A stretch of DNA of 33,003 nucleotides from Klenkia sp. PcliD-1-E. GTDB lineage: Bacteria > Actinomycetota > Actinomycetes > Mycobacteriales > Geodermatophilaceae. Shown here piece after piece: positions 1-6,871 of this stretch. Within the stretch, counting starts at the first letter, position 1. Each line of letters begins with the position of its first letter. Position numbers and translations under genes: made by a program. The DNA lies in the NCBI RefSeq assembly GCF_024124375.1, contig NZ_JAMXRZ010000041.1:1-33003 (forward strand), given 5' to 3'. The notes beneath the pieces are model-generated. The model made no database searches, was not told the origin of the DNA, and worked only from the letters and a program-made list of their open reading frames with translations.

Positions 1-1
1 G

Positions 2-760
2 GCCGGGTCGGTCGCCGCGGCGCTGGCCGCCGGCGAGGTCGAGCTGCGCTACAGCGTCACCGGCCGCGACGGCCAGGAGCGCGCCCTGCACGGCGAACCG
101 GTCTGGGCCCACCCGTCCGGGGCGCTGCTGCCCACCGCCGAGCTGTGGGCCGCCGCCGGCCGGCAGGGCTGCGACGCCCAGCTGCAGACCTGGGTGCTCG
201 CCGAGGCCACCCGGCACGCGGCCGGCCTGCCCGCCATCGCCCTGCTGGCGCTGGACCTGCCCGCCGGGCACGTGCAGGCCACCCGGCTGGTGGACGACGT
301 CCGCACCGCGCTGGAGGCCTCGGGCCTGCCGGCCGAGCGGCTGTCGCTGGCCTTCACCGAGGAGGCCCTGCTCACCTCCACCGCCGACCTGGTCCCCGCC
401 CTGCACGAGCTGCGCGGCGACGGCGTCCGGCTGTGCCTGGACGACTTCGGCATGGGCCAGACGCTCTACGCGCACCTCTCGCGGGTGCCGCTGACCAGCG
501 TCCGGATCGACGTCTCCGCGCTCGGCGCCCGGGACGACGAGGACCTGCTGCGGCGGGTGCGGGCCATCGCCGCCAGCGCGGCGACGTTCGGGCTGCGGAC
601 GGTCGCGCACGGCATCGGCCCCGGCCCGCTGCTGGACGCCGTCCTGGAGTGCGGGGTGTCCATGGTGCGCACCCGCGCGGACCTGCAGCAGGTGCCCTTC
701 GCCCGGGTGCAGGAGGAACTCGCTGCGGGCCCGGCGGGCACACGGATACTGGCCGGGTGA
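2..760 (+). CDS. Degenerate EAL-domain protein (5' end outside window)
   Basis: The reading frame is open from the window edge to TGA 758-760 and shows an EAL fold from start to finish: an opening LAAGEVELRY strand, HGEPVW at the EAL position, LDDFGMGQ for the DDFGTG motif, RID for KID, and AHGIG where AEGVE is expected. Several phosphodiesterase residues are therefore lost. The glutamate in the usual ExTE strand is Ala (LAFTEE), the catalytic-loop Lys is Arg, and the AEGVE glutamate is His. Only the DD pair and the first Glu remain. I infer a c-di-GMP sensor or a purely structural domain rather than an active enzyme. Whether a GGDEF, PAS or other domain precedes it cannot be seen. The last four bases overlap the next gene, and it heads a coupled operon that ends in an equally degraded GGDEF domain. 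Confidence 0.8.
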   Translation, partial: AGSVAAALAAGEVELRYSVTGRDGQERALHGEPVWAHPSGALLPTAELWAAAGRQGCDAQLQTWVLAEATRHAAGLPAIALLALDLPAGHVQATRLVDDVRTALEASGLPAERLSLAFTEEALLTSTADLVPALHELRGDGVRLCLDDFGMGQTLYAHLSRVPLTSVRIDVSALGARDDEDLLRRVRAIAASAATFGLRTVAHGIGPGPLLDAVLECGVSMVRTRADLQQVPFARVQEELAAGPAGTRILAG

Positions 761-1518
761 GCCTGACCTTCCTCGGACACTCCACCGTCCGGGTCGAACT
801 GGCGGGCCGCACCGTGCTCACCGACCCGCTGCTCACCGGCCGGGTCGGTCCGCTGCGCCGCGTCGTGCCCCCGCTGCCGGCGTCCGCGTGGGCCGGGGTC
901 GACCTGGTGCTGCTCAGCCACCTGCACGGCGACCACACGCACCTGCCCTCGCTGCGTCGCCTGGGCCGCGGTACCCGGGTCGTCGTCCCTCCCGGCGGTG
1001 GCGAGTGGCTGCGCGGCCACGGGTTCACCCGCGTCGAGGAGCTCGCTCCCGGGGAGACCCTGACCGACGGCGGGCTGACCGTCACCGGCGTCCAAGCCGT
1101 GCACAGCGGCCACCGGTGGGGCCCGCGCTCCACCCGCGGGCCGGACGCCGTCGCCATGGGCCACCTGCTGCGCGGCGACGGGCGCACCGTCTACGCCGCC
1201 GGCGACACCGACGTGTTCCCCACGATGACCGACCTCGCGCCGCTGGACGTCGCGCTGCTGCCCGTGTGGGGCTGGGGCATGACGCTGGGCCCGGGCCACA
1301 TGGACCCCGCCGGCGCCGCGCTGGCCTGCTCGCTGCTGCGCCCGGACGTCGCCGTCCCCGTGCACTGGGGCACCCTGGCCCTGCCCGGCCTGGCCGGCAC
1401 CCGCCGGATGCGCTCGCTGCTGGTCGACCCGCCCCGCCGGTTCGCCGCCGACGTCGCCGCGGCCGGCCTGCCCACCCGGGTGCTGGTCACCGAGCCCGGT
1501 CGGGAGGTGGAGCTGTGA
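757..1518 (+). CDS. MBL-fold metal-dependent hydrolase (UlaG/RomA-like)
   Basis: A 253-residue metallo-beta-lactamase-fold protein of the single-domain UlaG/NAPE-PLD-like type. It opens with FLGHSTVRVEL, has the metal-binding HLHGDH at residues 55-60, further candidate ligands H116/H119, D150 in AAGDTDVF and H203 in VPVHWGT. All expected di-metal ligands are present, so it should be an active phosphodiester or lactone-type hydrolase. The substrate cannot be told from sequence. There is no signal peptide, so it is cytosolic. The GTG start at 757 overlaps the upstream TGA (GTGA); an alternative upstream start would lie inside the EAL gene and is unlikely. Its position next to DedA and a phosphatase-superfamily membrane protein suggests envelope-lipid or phosphodiester metabolism; that is inference. 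Confidence 0.88.
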   Translation: MSLTFLGHSTVRVELAGRTVLTDPLLTGRVGPLRRVVPPLPASAWAGVDLVLLSHLHGDHTHLPSLRRLGRGTRVVVPPGGGEWLRGHGFTRVEELAPGETLTDGGLTVTGVQAVHSGHRWGPRSTRGPDAVAMGHLLRGDGRTVYAAGDTDVFPTMTDLAPLDVALLPVWGWGMTLGPGHMDPAGAALACSLLRPDVAVPVHWGTLALPGLAGTRRMRSLLVDPPRRFAADVAAAGLPTRVLVTEPGREVEL

Positions 1519-1595
1519 GCGAGCTCGCGAGCGAACCCATGGGCACAGCAGCTCCGCGAACGCGGCCGACGAGCGCCGGCGAGGAGGACTCGTGA
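1515..1595 (+). other. 26-codon linker ORF bridging MBL and DedA genes
   Basis: The 73 bp between the MBL stop and the DedA start carry a complete short ORF, GTG 1515 to TGA 1593-1595, with peptide start VSELASEPMG. Its GTG overlaps the MBL stop and its TGA overlaps the DedA GTG, so translation could run through by two GTGA couplings. The DNA contains the perfect palindromes GCGAGCTCGC and CCCATGGG and ends in the GAGGAGGA ribosome-binding site of DedA. I recall similar SELASEP-type segments at many gene junctions in Geodermatophilaceae but cannot verify it here. It is probably a dispersed intergenic element that happens to be readable, rather than a functional peptide. Confidence 0.4.
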
Positions 1596-2197
1596 GCGTG
1601 CAGGTGCTCGCGTCGGGGTGGACCGACGGCAGCTCGCTGGGCTACCCGGTGCTGTTCGGCGGCGTCCTGCTGGGCTCGATCGCACCGGTCGTGCCCACCG
1701 GGCCGCTCCTCTCGGTGGCCGCGGCGGTGGCCATGACCACCGACCGGCTGGAGATCGCCGTCGTCCTGCTGCTGGCCACCCTCGCCGCGTTCATCGGCGA
1801 CGTCGTCACCTTCTCCATCGCCCGCTTCGGCGGGCCGGCCGCGGTGCGCTGGGTCTCCCGCGGCCAGCACGCCGACCGGCTGGAGGAGGTGCGCCGCCAG
1901 TTCACCGCGCACGGCTGGCAGATCGTCGTCGTCGGCCGGCTGCTGCCCGCCGGCCGCATCCCGGTGCTGGTCGCCGCCGGCGCGCTGGCCTACCCCTGGC
2001 GGCGGCTGCTCCCCGCCTCGTTGGCCGCCGCCGCGCTGTGGGCGATCGCCTACGCCCTGCTCGGCGTGGTCAGCGGCGGCATCTTCGACAGCCCGCTGGT
2101 CGCCACCCTGGTCGCCACCGGTCTGGTGCTCGTCGTCGGGCTGGTGTCCAACCTGGTGGCGTCCCGGCGCCGCCGTCGCCGCGAGCACTCGTCGTGA
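1592..2197 (+). CDS. DedA-family membrane protein
   Basis: A 201-residue polytopic protein of the DedA/SNARE-associated family, whose characterised members act in undecaprenyl-phosphate or phospholipid flipping. Seen here are an N-terminal hydrophobic re-entrant segment with PVVPTGPLLS, a central GDVVTFSIARFGG stretch matching the family's G-D-x(3)-Y/F-x(3)-R-G region, the later GRLLPAGRIPVLVAAGALAYPWRR motif (family F/G-R-x(2)-P-x-G-R), two C-terminal membrane helices and a basic RRRRRR tail facing the cytoplasm. The GTG at 1592 is supported by AGGAGG at 1582-1587. It overlaps the following membrane phosphatase gene by GTGA at 2194-2197, which implies co-translation. Confidence 0.85.
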   Translation: MSVQVLASGWTDGSSLGYPVLFGGVLLGSIAPVVPTGPLLSVAAAVAMTTDRLEIAVVLLLATLAAFIGDVVTFSIARFGGPAAVRWVSRGQHADRLEEVRRQFTAHGWQIVVVGRLLPAGRIPVLVAAGALAYPWRRLLPASLAAAALWAIAYALLGVVSGGIFDSPLVATLVATGLVLVVGLVSNLVASRRRRRREHSS

Positions 2198-4407
2198 CCC
2201 CGCCGCCGCACGTGCCGCCGGGCCGGGTGCTCACCGGCGGCCGGTTGGTCGCCCGGGTGCTGCTGGTCTGGGCGCTGACCACCGGCGCGCTGCTGCTGCT
2301 GGACCGCTGGCTGACCGGGTTCGCGATGACCGGCTGGTGGCAGCCGCCGGTGGCCGCGCTGCTGCTGGGCGTGCTGGCCGGCGTCGTCTGGCCGCTGCTC
2401 ATGCGGATCGCGCTGCCCATCGCCTTCTTCACCCTGGGCCTGGGCGGGTTCCTCGTGCTCGGCGCCGGGGTGCTGGGCATCTTCATCGCCATCCCCGGGG
2501 TCGTGGTCACCTCGTTCGCGACCTCGGTCGTCGTCGCGGTCTCCATGGCCGGGGTGGCCGCGCTGATCAGCAGCGTGCTGGCCATCGACGAGGACGAGGT
2601 CTTCTTCCGGCGCGCCCGCCGCAGGCGCACCGAGGGCGAGTCCAGCCCGGTGCCCGGCGTGCTGTTCCTGCAGGTCGACGGGCTGGGTCACGCCACCGCG
2701 CAGCGCGCCGTCCGCGACGGCACCATGCCGACGCTGGCCGCGTGGCTGCGCGAGGGCAGCCACCGGCTGACCTCGTGGCACACCGACTGGAGCTCGCAGA
2801 CCGGCGCCAGCGTCTGCGGCATCCTGCACGGTTCCAACTTCGACGTCGTCGGGTTCCGCTGGTACGAGAAGGACCGGGACAGGGTGGTGTCGGTCTCCCA
2901 CCCCGAGGACGCCGCCCTGGTCGAGGCCCGGCACTCCGACGGCGGCGGGCTGCTGGCCCCCGACGGCGCCGGCCGCGGCAACCTGTTCACCGGCGACGCC
3001 CGGTACGTCTCGCTGACCATGAGCTCGCTGGCCCTCGTCGTCCCCAAGGGTTCCCGGCGCACGCGGCGCGGCCGGGACCGGGTGGGGGCCGGCTACTACG
3101 CCTACTTCGCCAACCCGGTGAACGCGCTGCGCACCCTGGCCGTGTCGCTGGTCGACGTCGTCCGGGAGCTGGTGGCCGCCGGCAAGCAGCGGCGGGCCGA
3201 CGTCCGGCCCCGGATCGACCGCGGTGGCCTCTACCCGCTGGCCCGCCCCGGGACGACGGTCATCGCCCGCGACGTCGTCGTCGCCGCGCTCATCGAGGAC
3301 ATGCTCGCCGGCCGGCCGGTCGCCTACGCCGACTTCCTGGGCTACGACGAGGTCGCGCACCACTCCGGCATCGAGCGGTTCGACACCCTGCAGGTGCTGC
3401 GCTCCATCGACCAGCAGATCGGCCGGCTGTGGCGGGCCACCCAGCTCGCGCCCCGGCCCTACCACCTGGTCTGCCTGTCCGACCACGGCCAGACCCAGGG
3501 CGAGGCGTTCGCGAACCGGTTCGGCGAGACCATCGAGGAGCTGGTCGGGCGGCTGTGCTCCCCCTCCTCCTCCTCGGCGTGGATCAGCTCCCCTGATCAC
3601 CGTGCATCCTCCCTCGGCAACGTCGCCCCAGGAGGACGCACACTGCCCCAGGAGGACGGCGACCGGCAGCCCGCGCGGCAGCGGCAGAAGGCCACCGAGG
3701 GCTGGCAGGTCGGCGCCGCGCTCGCCGAGGCCGCCAGCGGGCCGGGCCTGGTCGCCCGCCGGCTGCGCGAGCGGGTGGAGCGCGCGGGCTCGGCCGACCA
3801 CACGCCCCGCGACACCACCGGCACACCGGGCAAGGTCGCCCGCGTCGCCCCCGGCGTGGTGTGCCTGGTCAGCGGCCACACCGCGATGGTGTCCTTCACC
3901 GACCTGGCCGGGCGGGTGCCGATCGAGGAGATCGAGCGCCGCTGGCCCGCGCTGCTGCCCACCCTCGTCGACCACCCCGGGGTGGGCTTCCTGCTGGTGC
4001 ACTCCACCGAGTTCGGCCCGGTGGTGCTCGGCCGCGACGGGCTGCACCGGCTGGACTCCGGCGTCGTCGTCGGGGAGGACCCGCTGGCGCCCTACGGCGA
4101 GCACGCCGCCCGGCTGGTCGCCCGCACCTCCACCTTCCCGCACTGCGCCGACGTCATGATCAACAGCCGGTTCGACCCGACGACGGAGGAGGCCTCCGCC
4201 TTCGAGCCGCACGTGGGCTCGCACGGCGGTCTCGGCGGGCCGCAGCAGCGCGGGTTCCTGCTGCACCCCGCCGGGTTCGCCGACCCCGGGGAGGTCGTGG
4301 GCGCCGAGCAGCTGCACCAGGTGCTGCGCGGCTGGCTCACCGACCTCGGCCACCCCGACCCCCGGGCCTCAAGCACCCCGGCCGCGGAGCCGATCACCAC
4401 CGGGTGA
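2194..4407 (+). CDS. Holin-like membrane domain fused to alkaline-phosphatase-superfamily enzyme
   Basis: A 737-residue protein. Residues about 18-130 form four hydrophobic helices resembling the phage-holin-4/MvIM-like membrane family. From about residue 155 an alkaline-phosphatase/phosphodiesterase fold follows. The expected metal and nucleophile positions are visible: VDGLG (D162), the nucleophile T203 in SSQTGAS, DFLGYDEVAHHSG near 379-390, SDHGQ near 429 and GSHGG near 677. It is therefore probably an active membrane-tethered phosphatase or nucleotide pyrophosphatase/phosphotransferase. Known relatives are annotated 'phage holin family / alkaline phosphatase family'; no substrate is established. 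A low-complexity loop at about residues 455-500 is encoded by an inverted and direct repeat (3582-3658) and looks inserted. The start GTG 2194 overlaps the DedA stop. Confidence 0.85.
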   Translation: MTPPPHVPPGRVLTGGRLVARVLLVWALTTGALLLLDRWLTGFAMTGWWQPPVAALLLGVLAGVVWPLLMRIALPIAFFTLGLGGFLVLGAGVLGIFIAIPGVVVTSFATSVVVAVSMAGVAALISSVLAIDEDEVFFRRARRRRTEGESSPVPGVLFLQVDGLGHATAQRAVRDGTMPTLAAWLREGSHRLTSWHTDWSSQTGASVCGILHGSNFDVVGFRWYEKDRDRVVSVSHPEDAALVEARHSDGGGLLAPDGAGRGNLFTGDARYVSLTMSSLALVVPKGSRRTRRGRDRVGAGYYAYFANPVNALRTLAVSLVDVVRELVAAGKQRRADVRPRIDRGGLYPLARPGTTVIARDVVVAALIEDMLAGRPVAYADFLGYDEVAHHSGIERFDTLQVLRSIDQQIGRLWRATQLAPRPYHLVCLSDHGQTQGEAFANRFGETIEELVGRLCSPSSSSAWISSPDHRASSLGNVAPGGRTLPQEDGDRQPARQRQKATEGWQVGAALAEAASGPGLVARRLRERVERAGSADHTPRDTTGTPGKVARVAPGVVCLVSGHTAMVSFTDLAGRVPIEEIERRWPALLPTLVDHPGVGFLLVHSTEFGPVVLGRDGLHRLDSGVVVGEDPLAPYGEHAARLVARTSTFPHCADVMINSRFDPTTEEASAFEPHVGSHGGLGGPQQRGFLLHPAGFADPGEVVGAEQLHQVLRGWLTDLGHPDPRASSTPAAEPITTG
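3582..3658. repeat. Palindromic repeat element inside the phosphatase coding sequence
   Basis: Three nested signals are packed here. GATCAG (3582-3587) and CTGATC (3593-3598) form a hairpin. GTGCATCCTCC (3602-3612) and GGAGGACGCAC (3631-3641) are inverted at 10 of 11 positions with an 18-base loop. GCCCCAGGAGGACG occurs twice (3625-3638 and 3645-3658). The encoded residues (Ser-rich, then PQEDGDRQPARQRQ-like) do not look like the surrounding enzyme fold. The 17-base block GATCAGCTCCCCTGATC has the same length and ends as GATCAGCGGGGTTGATC at 6788, so both may belong to one repeat family. The frame is preserved. Confidence 0.55.
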
Positions 4408-4808
4408 CCCTGCTCGAGCAGCCCGCGACCGCGCCCCCGTGCGCCGGTTCGCTGGCGGCTGCCCTGCTGGTCGCGGGTCGACCGGCCGCGGTGCTGGTCC
4501 TCGCCGTGGACGGGCCGGCCGACACCGCCGTCCTGCACTCGGCGCTGCGCCGGGAGTCCCGCGCCGAGGACTGGGTGGGCACCGACGGCGCGGACGTCGT
4601 CCTGGTGCTGACCGTGCTGCCCGCCGACCTGGACGCCGTGGCCGACCGGCTGCTGGCCGTGGCCGAGCGGGTCAGCGGCCGGCCCGCCGCGGGCGGGCTG
4701 ACCGTGGCCGCGCTCGACCGAACCCCCGGCGAGCTGCTCGACCGCGCCCGGGTGGGCCTGCAGGTGGCCTGGGTCTGCGGCGGCGGACGGGTCGTCCGCC
4801 ACCCCTGA
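4404..4808 (+). CDS. Degenerate GGDEF-domain protein
   Basis: A 134-residue protein with the architecture of a stand-alone GGDEF domain: a first strand LVLAVDG where family members have the LDLDxFK strand, VGTDGADVVLVL at residues 58-69 where RxGGDEFxxLL belongs, and a C-terminal LLDRARVGLQVAWVCGGGRVV matching LLxxADxALYxAKxxGRNRV. The catalytic signature reads G-T-D-G-A instead of G-G-D/E-E-F, so diguanylate cyclase activity is not expected. No I-site RxxD is visible. The assignment rests on pattern of strands, not on conserved catalytic residues. GTG 4404 overlaps the preceding TGA, making this the last gene of the operon that begins with the degenerate EAL protein. It could be a nucleotide-binding or dimerisation partner for that protein. 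Confidence 0.65.
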   Translation: MTLLEQPATAPPCAGSLAAALLVAGRPAAVLVLAVDGPADTAVLHSALRRESRAEDWVGTDGADVVLVLTVLPADLDAVADRLLAVAERVSGRPAAGGLTVAALDRTPGELLDRARVGLQVAWVCGGGRVVRHP

Positions 4809-4817
4809 TACGCAGAC

Positions 4818-4846
4818 GGCCCCGCCCTCCGGTGGAGGACGGGGCC
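4818..4846. terminator. Bidirectional stem-loop terminator
   Basis: GGCCCCGCCCTCC (4818-4830), loop GGT, then GGAGGACGGGGCC (4834-4846) pair at 12 of 13 positions. The hairpin lies 9 bp after the operon stop and 17 bp beyond the stop of the convergent secreted-protein gene, so it can serve both. There is no T-tract, as is common in actinobacteria. Confidence 0.75.
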
Positions 4847-4863
4847 GCGACGCTGGGTCCGGA

Positions 4864-5583
4864 CTACTTAGCGCGGGCGAAGGAGCTCACGCACTGGCCC
4901 TGGTTGCGGAACACCGGCTTCGTGCTGGTCGCCCAGCCGCCGTTCTTGCACTGGGCCGCGCTGGTCAGGACGACGTCCTGCCGGAAGGTGTACTGGGTGT
5001 CGGCGAAGGTGATCGAGTCGATCGTCCAGTCGCCCCGCACCCCGCTGCCGAGCGAGAACCCGAAGGCGAGGACCTGTGCGTCCGGGAACGCCGCGCGCCA
5101 CTCGTCGAGAGTGCCGTGGTTGGCGCTACCGGAGCCGGCAGTGTGGCTGGGGGCGGCGTCCTTCACGAACTGCTTCGAACCGTTGCTCGCCCACCAGTCA
5201 TTGCCGTAGGACGCAGGTTCGCCGACCAGGATCCCGTCGGAGGTGCCGTCCCCGTCGAAGTCGACGACGAGTTGGAACCCGGGTCGGATGGTCCCGTCAC
5301 CGTTGCTGGTCAGAGCCAGCGATGGCTCGCCGGCGGCGGCGAGGGGGGTGCTGGTGGCGACGTACTCGGCCACCTTGTCCGTGGTGGTGGAGCCCTCGGT
5401 GTAGACCCGCAGACCGCTGCCCACCACCTCGTAGTGGCCGGTGGCCCGGGTGTCCGACAGCACCGGGACGAAATCGTCGGGCACGGTGATGGCGGCGGCC
5501 GCGGGCGCGGCCTGGGCGGGCGCGGCCAGGCCGGCGACCACGCCGACCGAGAGAAGGGCAGCAGCGAGCAGTCGTCGTCTCAA
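4864..5583 (-). CDS. Secreted protein with C-terminal CxxGGW...NQGQCVS motif
   Basis: A 239-residue exported protein of unknown function. The N-terminus LRRRLLAAALLSVGVVAGLAAPAQAA is a Sec signal peptide with an AQA-A cleavage site near residue 26. The mature part has a Ca-binding-like DFDGDGTSDG loop and ends in CKNGGW...FRNQGQCVSSF. That ending is shared by many secreted actinobacterial proteins of unknown function, and its two cysteines probably form a disulfide. The best start is TTG at 5583: GGGGGAG lies 7 bases upstream and any earlier start would add a hydrophilic leader before the signal peptide. The gene stands alone, convergent with the c-di-GMP-like operon, and codes richer in AT-ended codons (AAG, ACC, TTC mix) than its neighbours. 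Confidence 0.75.
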   Translation of the reverse strand: MRRRLLAAALLSVGVVAGLAAPAQAAPAAAAITVPDDFVPVLSDTRATGHYEVVGSGLRVYTEGSTTTDKVAEYVATSTPLAAAGEPSLALTSNGDGTIRPGFQLVVDFDGDGTSDGILVGEPASYGNDWWASNGSKQFVKDAAPSHTAGSGSANHGTLDEWRAAFPDAQVLAFGFSLGSGVRGDWTIDSITFADTQYTFRQDVVLTSAAQCKNGGWATSTKPVFRNQGQCVSSFARAK

Positions 5584-5788
5584 GGTATTTCTCCCCCGTG
5601 ATGGGCCCCCCGCCACCGGTGCCGGGGTGGACGACGGGAGATTAACGGCACACCGCAGTCCGCAGGAAGCACCCGGCGTACCGCGTCTGCCGTGTCGCGA
5701 GCACGGCCTGTTCCGTTCCTGTGAAGATCGCGTGAACCCGGTCGGTCCGGCGCGACACCGGCCTGGGCGGTGGCTGAGAGTGGCGCCC
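5584..5788. promoter_or_regulatory. Divergent promoter region between secreted-protein gene and gpgS
   Basis: 205 bp without a gene, between two diverging genes, so both promoters must lie here. The only AT-rich spot is ATTAACGG at 5641-5648; on the minus strand it reads CCGTTAAT and could be the -10 element for the secreted protein, 58 bases before its TTG. A GTGAA direct repeat (GTGAAGATCGCGTGAA, 5720-5735) lies ahead of gpgS. Neither element can be proven by eye. Confidence 0.35.
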
Positions 5789-6769
5789 ATGCGACCCGAC
5801 GCCCGCGCCTGGTTCGAGCACCGCACCACGTCGGCCACCTCGGTGGCCGAGATCGACACCGACGCCCTGCTGGCCGCCAAACGCGCCGGCGGGCACCGGG
5901 TCAGCGTCGTGCTGCCCGCCCGGAACGAGGCCGCCACCGTCGGGGGGCTGGTCGCCGACCTGGTCGCCCGCTGGGTGGACGCCGTCCCGCTGGTCGACGA
6001 GCTGGTCGTCATGGACTCCGACTCCACCGACGACACCGCCGCCGTCGCCCGGGCCGCCGGGGCCACCGTGGTGGCCACCGCCGACGTCCTGCCCGGGCAC
6101 GGCTCGCGCCCCGGCAAGGGCGAGGCCCTGTGGAAGTCGCTGGCCGCCACCACCGGCGACCTGGTCGTGTTCATGGACTCCGACCTGCTCAACGACACCG
6201 CGCACTACGTCCCGGGCCTGCTCACCCCGCTGCTCACCGAGCCCCGGGTCTCCTACGTCAAGGGCTGCTACACCCGCCCGCTCGCCGTGGACGGCCAGGT
6301 CCGCCCGGCCGGCGGGGGCCGGGTCACCGAGCTGACCGCCCGCCCGCTGCTCAACGCCCTGTGGCCCGAGCTGGCCGGCTTCGTGCAGCCCCTGGGCGGG
6401 GAGTACGCCGGACGCCGCTCGGCGCTGGAGCAGGTGCCCTTCGTCTCCGGCTACGGCGTGGAGGTCGGCCTGCTCGTCGACCTGCTGCAGGTGTGCGGGC
6501 TGGCGGGTCTGGCCCAGGTCGACCTCGGCACCCGCGTGCACTCCCACCAGACCGACGAGGCACTGGGCGTGATGGCCGGGCAGATCGTGTCCACCGTCCT
6601 GTCCCGCGCCTCGCGCGGCAGCAGCGACCGGCACCGCAAGGCACCCGCCGGCCTGCTCACCCAGTTCGCGCACGACGGCGAGGGCTTCGTGCCGGCCAGC
6701 GTGCCGGTGGCGGTGGACCAGCGCCCGCCGATGGTCGCCGTCCGCGACTACGTGGAGCGCGCCGCCTGA
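5789..6769 (+). CDS. gpgS: Glucosyl-3-phosphoglycerate synthase
   Basis: A 326-residue GT81 retaining glycosyltransferase that transfers glucose from an NDP-glucose to 3-phosphoglycerate, the first step to glucosylglycerate and, in mycobacteria, methylglucose lipopolysaccharide. Visible motifs are VVLPARNEAATVGGLV (nucleotide-binding strand), MDSDSTDDTA, PGKGEALWKSL, the metal-binding DSD in FMDSDLLN, the acceptor-loop QPLGGEYAGRR and a late VHSHQ. Length matches the roughly 320-residue actinobacterial enzymes. ATG 5789 is chosen; the in-frame GTG at 5780 would add only three residues. No phosphatase (gpgP) is adjacent. The gene is monocistronic, ended by the large palindrome at 6784-6871. 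Confidence 0.93.
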   Translation: MRPDARAWFEHRTTSATSVAEIDTDALLAAKRAGGHRVSVVLPARNEAATVGGLVADLVARWVDAVPLVDELVVMDSDSTDDTAAVARAAGATVVATADVLPGHGSRPGKGEALWKSLAATTGDLVVFMDSDLLNDTAHYVPGLLTPLLTEPRVSYVKGCYTRPLAVDGQVRPAGGGRVTELTARPLLNALWPELAGFVQPLGGEYAGRRSALEQVPFVSGYGVEVGLLVDLLQVCGLAGLAQVDLGTRVHSHQTDEALGVMAGQIVSTVLSRASRGSSDRHRKAPAGLLTQFAHDGEGFVPASVPVAVDQRPPMVAVRDYVERAA

Positions 6770-6783
6770 CCCCTCCCGCTCCG

Positions 6784-6871
6784 CGTCGATCAGCGGGGTT
6801 GATCCAACTCCGTCCTGTTTCGCCAGATCTCGCGAGGGAGGACGGAGTTCGATCAACCACCCTGATCAACG
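6784..6871. repeat. Large imperfect palindrome between convergent gpgS and HAD genes
   Basis: Arms 6784-6816 and 6839-6871 are inverted copies matching at 29 of 33 positions around a 22-base loop. Each arm contains a GATCA-bounded 17-mer (GATCAGCGGGGTTGATC on the left) followed by AACTCCGTCCT. It lies 15 bp after the gpgS stop and includes the TGA of the HAD gene (6866-6868). It could act as a bidirectional terminator, but its arm length and the relative at 3582 also fit a short palindromic interspersed repeat. Confidence 0.8.

Noticed and set aside
2-760. Active c-di-GMP phosphodiesterase
   Set aside because: Three of the usual catalytic or metal positions are replaced (Ala, Arg, His), so activity is unlikely despite the DDFG motif.
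372-1365. Long open frames antisense to the EAL and MBL genes
   Set aside because: Their peptides are rich in Pro, Arg, Gly and Ser with no motif, and the plus-strand frames have clear catalytic motifs. They are by-products of high GC content. The same holds for many long antisense frames elsewhere, such as 2050-4353, 10387-12300 and 22651-24183.
3550-3700. Frameshift or pseudogene in the phosphatase gene
   Set aside because: The odd loop looked like a frame break, but the frame stays open on both sides and the downstream motifs SDHGQ and GSHGG are in the same frame, so an in-frame insertion explains it better.
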